Assembly: GCA_003512955.1 (NCBI GenBank)
Contig: DOTG01000037.1
Span: 1 to 48,723 of the forward strand
Source of the DNA: Marinilabiliales bacterium
Lineage (GTDB): Bacteria; Bacteroidota; Bacteroidia; Bacteroidales; SZUA-534
DNA length: 48,723 nucleotides
Direction of reading: 5' to 3'
Shown piece after piece: positions 43,031-48,723 of this stretch. The position numbers and the translations under genes were made by a program. Position 1 is the first letter of the stretch. The number at the start of each line of letters is the position of its first letter. The notes beneath the pieces are model-generated. The model was not told where the DNA came from and searched no databases. It worked only from the letters and a program-made list of their open reading frames with translations.

Positions 43031-45592
43031 TTACTGAACAAGAATCTTTTTGGCGATTTTTTGTCCTTTATTCATAGCAGTTAGCAGATAAAGGCCCGGC
43101 TGAAGGCTTAGGTTTAGCTGAACAACGGATTCTTGTATAAACGCACCCCACACCACCTTTCCTGAAAGATCGTAGAGAACGAGCCGCCCTAAATCGTCAG
43201 CTCCAGAAACCTCAAAGGAACCACCATGCGAGGGGTTCGGATACACCTGGAGCGATCCGTTGCTTTGGTATTGTGCCAAGGCGGTTTCCTCGTCGTTGTA
43301 CCAATGAGTCAAGGTATTTAAACCCTTACCTACAATGTATTTCCGGTTTCCATCGCCACCTAATTCGGAGAATTCAGCAGTAGTCCAACTTCCATTTATG
43401 CGGGCTTTGTATTGAATTTCCTGATTGGCAGAAAACCCAAACAGGGTGATGCTATAAATTCCATCATCGTTGGCATCATATATTTTATCGCTCCCGTTCC
43501 AATCATTAAATGTACCTGCAATATCCAGATAATCTTCACCAGGGATAAAATTTCCCTTTAATAGCTGCTCATTCATGTTGAAATTCATGGTGATGTAAGC
43601 CGCCGACTCAAGCTGATTTTCATCTCCAGGGGTAATGAAATCCTGCTGAACGAACACGTTGGTTTCATTCTTTCCGTAGGATACATCATCATCTTGCGGT
43701 GTGAAGGTAAGTGTTTCAATCAGCGCATAATTATTTTCGAAACTATCGAACAGGGAAAGTGTTTCGCCACTCTGACTCAACTTAAAATTAGCATGATTTG
43801 GCCCTTGTTTGGTATCGTTGTCTGCCCAAATAAGGAAGAATCCACCGGGTTGCAAGGTAACATCCGGCAAACCCCATTTGGTTTTATCGGTGGCATCGTC
43901 GGTTAAATATTTACCTTTCAAGCTTAAAGATGCACTGCCTGTATTTTTCAGTTCCACCCAATCATCGGTTTGGCCATAGTTATCGACAACGCTGATGGTA
44001 TTTCCTGTCATTAATTCGTTTATAGCAAGGGTGCTATTGCTTATTCCCACTTTTATAGAATAGGCTCCCACCGACGGTTCCCGGGTGGTGGTATTGCTTT
44101 TATCGGTAGCTACCAAGTAATATGTAACTGTTCCACTGGGATAGACCGCGGGAATGGAAACCGAATAGGTATTCCCGGTTTGCAAAGCCATATCTAACGT
44201 ATGCTCGGTACTGCCATCAATTTGGTAATAGACCTTCATCGCCGGATTCTCCTCATCGTCGGTCAACCATGCAGAAATAGTTATAATTTCAGAAGGTTGT
44301 GGGTAATTGTGATAGACATTTTCAATGATAGGCGAAATGGGATTCAAATCCAATTGGGTTTTAATGGAATTCACCCGTGCGGTGATGTAAGGTTTTATCC
44401 CATATTTTACATGGGCTCCCAAAGCTTCGGTATAGGAACGGTTAAAATCGTTAAAGTCCCAGCCATAATCCAACGTACGGTAAACATCGTTTTCGGCCGA
44501 GGTATTAATTTTTGATTTGATGCCATCAATCTCAGCAAAATAAGGAGTTGGGTTGGCGTATCTGGTAACCAATTCATTCATAAAAAATGAAAACCTATCG
44601 CGATATACCTGATTCGACAATGTTTTTGAAGTCAGGGGGCGGTCCTCCCAATCGGCCCACCAACTATAGATATTCCGGGTACCCCAGTCGATGCCGAACC
44701 AGTCGATGCCAAAAGTATTATCCACATCGTAGGGCAAAAACTCAAATTTGCCGGTGTAGGGGTTGTTGTATAGGTAAAAATTGTTCTTATTGAAAGAATA
44801 GGCATCCCAATGTCCGGTGAATATTTCAACCGCCAAATACCTCAGGAAGCCATTTATATTGAAAATGGGTTCAATATTTTGGGGCAAGGTTGAAGAGGTG
44901 GAGTTATTCAGCGTCTTTATAAAATTGATTAAGTCAGAATAATCATCTTTATCAACATTGGTATGAAGTTCATAACCATTGTTTTTGTAATCATTTTCAT
45001 TCGTCCCCAGATAACTGAGGTTGGCCGGATACAGGCACTTATAAAGGTTCCCGAATTTATTGTCAAACCGACTTTCAACAAATTCCTCATCCACGTGCTC
45101 CACGTTAATGTATAGCCCATAATACTGGTTGTTGATGTACACATCTACATGGTTGCTGCGCGAACCCGGGACCTGCATTTTTGCAAAAAGGCTCCAGGCC
45201 AGATGTGCCCGGATGATGGAAGGATCGTTATGCTCCCCGTTCAGGTTCATTTTTTCAATGCCATGAAATTTACGCCCGCTTTCAAAGGAATTGAAAGATA
45301 CTTTAAAAGACTTTTTTGCAGAAAACCTGGACGTATTTCCACGCAAACGGAATCCAACATCCGCAATTGAATCAACCTCACCGACAGCACTAAAAACAAA
45401 AAGCGCATGAAATTCCACATCGGAGTCAACATGATCATAAATCCATTGTAAGCTATCGGCATCTATGGTAATATCCACCCGAGGTATCACATCGGTACGG
45501 AAAATATGATCATCGGCTGGGAAAAAAGGCTGCGATGCTCCGCGAAAGAAAGATAAAAACAGAAGGAAAGATAAAAAAAATGATGCTTTCAT
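43031..45592 (-). CDS. Secreted CotH-like protein with lamin-tail and T9SS sorting domains
   Basis: The product has 853 residues: signal peptide (about 1-20); a CotH-type atypical kinase domain (about 75-380, with FRLRGNTSR, KKSFKVSFN, MNLNGEHNDPSIIRAHLAW, GLYINVEHVDEEFV and the FEFLPYDVDNTFG catalytic-type Asp motif); a bacterial Ig-like or E-set region; a lamin-tail domain (about 525-650, INELMTGN, DDWVELKNTGS, GFFLIWAD); a carbohydrate-binding-like module (FNDWNGSDKIYDANDDGIY); and a type A T9SS C-terminal domain (VYPNPSHGGSFEV...GLYLLTAMNKGQKIAKKILVQ). It is exported by Sec and then T9SS to the cell surface or medium. CotH proteins phosphorylate spore-coat proteins in Bacillus; the substrate here is unknown. 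It lies downstream of the amylase gene, with a hairpin between. Confidence 0.88.
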   Translation of the reverse strand: MKASFFLSFLLFLSFFRGASQPFFPADDHIFRTDVIPRVDITIDADSLQWIYDHVDSDVEFHALFVFSAVGEVDSIADVGFRLRGNTSRFSAKKSFKVSFNSFESGRKFHGIEKMNLNGEHNDPSIIRAHLAWSLFAKMQVPGSRSNHVDVYINNQYYGLYINVEHVDEEFVESRFDNKFGNLYKCLYPANLSYLGTNENDYKNNGYELHTNVDKDDYSDLINFIKTLNNSTSSTLPQNIEPIFNINGFLRYLAVEIFTGHWDAYSFNKNNFYLYNNPYTGKFEFLPYDVDNTFGIDWFGIDWGTRNIYSWWADWEDRPLTSKTLSNQVYRDRFSFFMNELVTRYANPTPYFAEIDGIKSKINTSAENDVYRTLDYGWDFNDFNRSYTEALGAHVKYGIKPYITARVNSIKTQLDLNPISPIIENVYHNYPQPSEIITISAWLTDDEENPAMKVYYQIDGSTEHTLDMALQTGNTYSVSIPAVYPSGTVTYYLVATDKSNTTTREPSVGAYSIKVGISNSTLAINELMTGNTISVVDNYGQTDDWVELKNTGSASLSLKGKYLTDDATDKTKWGLPDVTLQPGGFFLIWADNDTKQGPNHANFKLSQSGETLSLFDSFENNYALIETLTFTPQDDDVSYGKNETNVFVQQDFITPGDENQLESAAYITMNFNMNEQLLKGNFIPGEDYLDIAGTFNDWNGSDKIYDANDDGIYSITLFGFSANQEIQYKARINGSWTTAEFSELGGDGNRKYIVGKGLNTLTHWYNDEETALAQYQSNGSLQVYPNPSHGGSFEVSGADDLGRLVLYDLSGKVVWGAFIQESVVQLNLSLQPGLYLLTAMNKGQKIAKKILVQ

Positions 45593-45629
45593 ACGTTTAC
45601 TATTATCCGAATAAATTGTGAAAAAGACC

Positions 45630-45653
45630 TGTCAGTTTTCAAAAAAACTGACA
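45630..45653 (-). terminator. Terminator between the amylase and CotH genes
   Basis: A 10-bp stem TGTCAGTTTT/AAAACTGACA with a 4-nt loop is followed on the minus strand by GGTCTTTTT. It lies after the amylase stop and 38 bp before the cotH-like ATG. It would end or attenuate the amylase transcript, so cotH may depend on read-through or its own promoter. Confidence 0.75.
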
Positions 45654-45681
45654 AGCCTTTCATTAAAACTCCTGGATTCAA

Positions 45682-48471
45682 TTATTGTTTTATAAAGCGG
45701 GCGGTGCTTATGGCCCCGTCTTTGTCTCTGGCTACCATCAGGTAGATGCCATTTTCCAGCGATTCTACAGTAATAAAACCGGCATCAGGCGATGTTTCAT
45801 ACTTCACCTGCTGTCCGTAAAGATTGAATACCGAAACGGTTTCAATGTCATGGGCAGTTTCGAAATACAACTGACTGTTGACCGGATTTGGGAAAACAAT
45901 CAATTTACCAGGCTGCGAAGCTGAAAAGAACTCATCAACAGCATCAATAACAGGAACCTCGAAAGGTTTGGTTGTATATAAACGGTACTCGCCCGGAGCT
46001 AAAGTGAGAGCTGCCTGGGTATCGGTAACATCCATTGATTCCCCGGAATAGAATTCGTACCAGGTTCCGGTCTGTTGAAAATCAGGGTTGATGCTCTTTT
46101 CAACCACATCAAAATTGCCAAGCACCACTACATCCATGTCGTCATGATTCAAATGGATGGATTTTACAGAGGCAGAAACATTCAAGGTATAATCTACGGT
46201 TTCAAAGGCTACCTCCCCGGTTCTCAATTTGGCTAAAGCGGCATAAACATTATATATCCTACGTCGGCCTGAAACATCATAATAGTCCCATTTGATAGGT
46301 TTTTCGCCTACCCGGCCATTGAATTCGATGGAAACATCGTAACCCAACTCGCCAAACTGCCAAATCATTTTTGGCCCGGGAATGGTTAAAAAGAAATTGG
46401 CGGCCAATTCTATGCGCTTGAGAGCTGTAGCCAACATTTTTATTGAATAATCACCGCTTGCATTTCCATATTGCAAATTTTTATACACCAACCGCTCCTC
46501 GTCATGACTTTCCATATATCCTACCACATGAGGATCGTTCCAGCCACGTTTTTTGTACGATATCCATGAAAAATCGGATTTTGAACTCTCATTCCAACCC
46601 ATTGTGGCTTCATTATAACTGCCATTCATGTTCCCCCACAATAGGATGCCATAATTGGCCAACTCCTTTTCTTCGGTATTATCCGAAAGGTGTTCGAAAA
46701 TTACATAGGCATTGGGGTTTAGTTCTTTAATTTTACTGGTCATCCGTTTTAAAATAGCAATACGGGAGGCGTCGTAGGCGCTTCCCCAATCGGATGGTCC
46801 CCAAATAGTGTTTGAAAATCCTTTGGTAAAGTCGAAACGGAAACCATCTACTTTGTATTGAGTCATCCAGAAAGAGTTGACACTATCAACCAGAGCTTTT
46901 GTATCAGCACTTTCGTGGTTAAAATCGTATCCCCATTGGGCGCTCGGGTTTTGGAAATTGCTCGTTACATTGTACCATGGATTATCAACAGATGGCTTGC
47001 CATTCTCAAAATACATCCGAACCAGCGGGCTTTGTCCATACGAATGGTTCAATACCATATCAATCACAACAGCCATTCCACGTTTGTGGCACTCGTCCAC
47101 CAGTTTTTTCAACTCCTCTTTCGGCCCGTAATATTTATCGGGGGCAAAATAGAACGACGGGTTGTAACCCCAACTGGAATTGCCTTCAAACTCATTAACC
47201 GGCATCAGTTCCAATACATTAACGCCTAACCTTTGGAGATAATCCAGCGTATCGGCAATGGTTTTATAGGTATGGGTTGCTACAAAATCGCGGATGTGCA
47301 TTTCATAAACAACCATATCGGTAACTGCGGGAGGAGTAAAACTTTCCACCTGCCAATCATAAGCCGTTTGCTGGGTTTGAAAAACCGACGCGGGTTCGGT
47401 AGTTTTTCCGGTAGGGTATTCTTTCAAATTGGGATAAGTGGTTTCCGGAATATATTTATCGTTCCATGGATCCAAAACCTTTTCGGTGTAAGGGTCGGCA
47501 ACATTTATAGAACCGTCGATAAAATATTGATACGCATATTCAAAACCCGGAGTCAGGTTATGAAGGGTCAACCAGAAATGGCTGCCATCGGAGGTTTTGT
47601 TCATCATCCAGGTGGTAGCAGTAACTTGCTCGGGAGCCGGGTTGCTCACCGAAGTTGATAAGGTGTTGGAGATGTCCCAATCGTTAAAATCGCCAATCAG
47701 ATAGATGTATTCTTTTTTAGGTGCATGCAGTACCACAGTAACGGTTTCGTCATCAATGTAATTGATTCCCTTTTTTACACCAGCAGGCAATTCAGCAACA
47801 GTAACTTCTTCGCGTACATAATAATATACAGAATCGAACACGCTGGAGGCCGAATTCTTAGCTTCGGCTTTTAACCAGTGCTTGCCATCTGCCTGCGCGG
47901 TCCAATTCATGGCCAGCTCTGATTGATTGGTAGCTGCAATCCGGGTATTGTCGTAATAAAGAATCAAACTGTCGGCAAAGTTCGAAGCTGCTTTTATTTC
48001 AAAAGTTTCATCAGCCGGGATCAATAGATTGGTTCCCGGGTTGATGATGGTCACACTTAAAACAGGTTCATACACGGCAACAAATAAATCCGCGGTTTGC
48101 GAGTTCCCCTCTGCGTTTCTGAAAACAAAACACATCTCGGTTACCTTTTCACCTTCGGCAACACTATAAAAAGCCTTTATCGATGGGGTAATTTCCAATT
48201 GATAGACATCGGTAGCTATGCGGGTAAGTTTGGGCTGGGTAGTGTTTACTCCCCAGGAGCCAATCACATGTTTCCACTGCCCAACACCTTCAATGGTAAC
48301 ACCGGTATGGGTATAAACATCTCCTGTATAACCTTCGAGTGCAGTCCCTGCAGCATTAAATGTTACAGTAACCGGGTTTTCAGGAACTGGAAAGGAAGGA
48401 TCGGTAGTAATGACCTGGGCAAAAAGGTTGCTAATCATTAAAATTAAGGAAAGTAGTAAAAGCTGTTTCAT
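45682..48471 (-). CDS. Secreted alpha-amylase family (GH13) protein with T9SS sorting domain
   Basis: The product has 929 residues. A signal peptide (about 1-19) is followed by a beta-rich module, an Ig-like region, and a CBM48-like module (VVLHAPKKEYIYLIGDFNDW, about 240-330). The GH13 barrel covers about 375-790: region I VIDMVLNHSYG near 470, region II DGFRFDF with the nucleophile Asp near 545, region III VIFEHL with the acid Glu near 590, and region IV ESHDEE with the stabilising Asp near 654. A C-terminal beta domain precedes a type A T9SS domain (FPNPVNSQLYF...GIYLMVARDKDG). It hydrolyses alpha-glucans at the cell surface. No SusC/SusD pair is adjacent, so it is not part of a standard starch locus in this window. 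Confidence 0.92.
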   Translation of the reverse strand: MKQLLLLSLILMISNLFAQVITTDPSFPVPENPVTVTFNAAGTALEGYTGDVYTHTGVTIEGVGQWKHVIGSWGVNTTQPKLTRIATDVYQLEITPSIKAFYSVAEGEKVTEMCFVFRNAEGNSQTADLFVAVYEPVLSVTIINPGTNLLIPADETFEIKAASNFADSLILYYDNTRIAATNQSELAMNWTAQADGKHWLKAEAKNSASSVFDSVYYYVREEVTVAELPAGVKKGINYIDDETVTVVLHAPKKEYIYLIGDFNDWDISNTLSTSVSNPAPEQVTATTWMMNKTSDGSHFWLTLHNLTPGFEYAYQYFIDGSINVADPYTEKVLDPWNDKYIPETTYPNLKEYPTGKTTEPASVFQTQQTAYDWQVESFTPPAVTDMVVYEMHIRDFVATHTYKTIADTLDYLQRLGVNVLELMPVNEFEGNSSWGYNPSFYFAPDKYYGPKEELKKLVDECHKRGMAVVIDMVLNHSYGQSPLVRMYFENGKPSVDNPWYNVTSNFQNPSAQWGYDFNHESADTKALVDSVNSFWMTQYKVDGFRFDFTKGFSNTIWGPSDWGSAYDASRIAILKRMTSKIKELNPNAYVIFEHLSDNTEEKELANYGILLWGNMNGSYNEATMGWNESSKSDFSWISYKKRGWNDPHVVGYMESHDEERLVYKNLQYGNASGDYSIKMLATALKRIELAANFFLTIPGPKMIWQFGELGYDVSIEFNGRVGEKPIKWDYYDVSGRRRIYNVYAALAKLRTGEVAFETVDYTLNVSASVKSIHLNHDDMDVVVLGNFDVVEKSINPDFQQTGTWYEFYSGESMDVTDTQAALTLAPGEYRLYTTKPFEVPVIDAVDEFFSASQPGKLIVFPNPVNSQLYFETAHDIETVSVFNLYGQQVKYETSPDAGFITVESLENGIYLMVARDKDGAISTARFIKQ

Positions 48472-48723
48472 AATGAAGTTTTTTATTAGTGTTTTGAAGA
48501 TGCGCCGGTTTCTCTTTTCGATGCTTGAAATGATAAATCCGCATTATCAGTCAATTATTTGTAAAGTTAATGATAATCGGATACATCGTCATTTTACTTT
48601 AATCCAATAGGGGTAGAAAACGTTCCCGCAATCGGTTGAATATGTTGGAAAGCATGTTATTTTATATTAATAATTTTTGACATGCATTAATCCTATCCTT
48701 TAAATAGTCGCTCCTTAACAAAG
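48472..48723. other. Upstream region of the amylase gene, to the window end
   Basis: This is AT-rich non-coding sequence holding the presumed minus-strand promoter of the amylase gene. No exact TAnnTTTG with a matching -33 element was found, and no gene starts here on either strand that I can support. Confidence 0.4.

Overview
The window reads as chromosomal DNA of a Bacteroidota bacterium. The evidence is a SusC-type TonB-dependent porin, two secreted proteins ending in type IX secretion (T9SS) sorting domains, DUF3857 proteins, a large Bacteroidetes-type YD/RHS locus, and repeated promoter elements of the form TAnnTTTG (best with a TTTG about 19 bp upstream). The genus cannot be fixed from this sequence. 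No rRNA, tRNA, CRISPR array or complete insertion sequence was seen.

Layout. (1) 1-11.07 kb, all minus strand: an accessory polymorphic-toxin-like Rhs locus. Reading 5' to 3' it has a promoter at about 11.05 kb, an exported SpvB/YD-repeat protein, a small exported protein, a 1483-residue Rhs protein, a small exported protein and a terminator. Next comes a second, start-less Rhs core fragment with a different tip and a frame-disrupted paralogue of the small exported protein. Both Rhs tips carry spaced His/Asp/Glu residues matching the zinc ligands of phospholipase C/P1-nuclease-fold enzymes, which is the most interesting finding here. (2) 11.2-11.7 kb: decayed gene ends, from a GspE/PilB-type ATPase and a T9SS cargo protein. 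(3) 11.8-18.9 kb: housekeeping and signalling genes: DUF362 ferredoxin, RluB-like pseudouridine synthase, SiaB/SiaC switch pair, DUF4407 membrane protein, Era and Der. (4) 18.9-19.8 kb: a HEPN/MNT pair whose HEPN gene is frameshifted, flanked by a 10-bp inverted repeat and a structured element. (5) 19.97-24.2 kb: a membrane/THEP1-NTPase fusion facing a SusC-like porin that has no SusD neighbour. (6) 24.5-33.7 kb: release factor 3, a rhomboid protease, an outer-membrane barrel protein, a DNA polymerase III alpha chain with a fused proofreading exonuclease, thioredoxin and a DUF58 protein. (7) 33.7-42.4 kb: two DUF3857/transglutaminase-like proteins, a saccharopine-dehydrogenase-family enzyme, free-methionine-sulfoxide reductase, a TPR histidine-kinase-like protein lacking the phospho-acceptor His, and a VTT-like membrane protein. 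(8) 42.4-48.7 kb: a six-hairpin intergenic element, then two T9SS-secreted proteins, CotH-like and GH13 alpha-amylase-like.

How the parts work together. The Rhs genes look like one exported toxin/adhesin system with a replaceable tip and a cognate exported small protein. The orphan cassette shares long near-identical DNA with the full-length gene and could replace its tip by recombination. Most other genes are ordinary core functions in short transcription units. The distal amylase/CotH pair suggests extracellular glucan use through T9SS rather than through a complete Sus locus.
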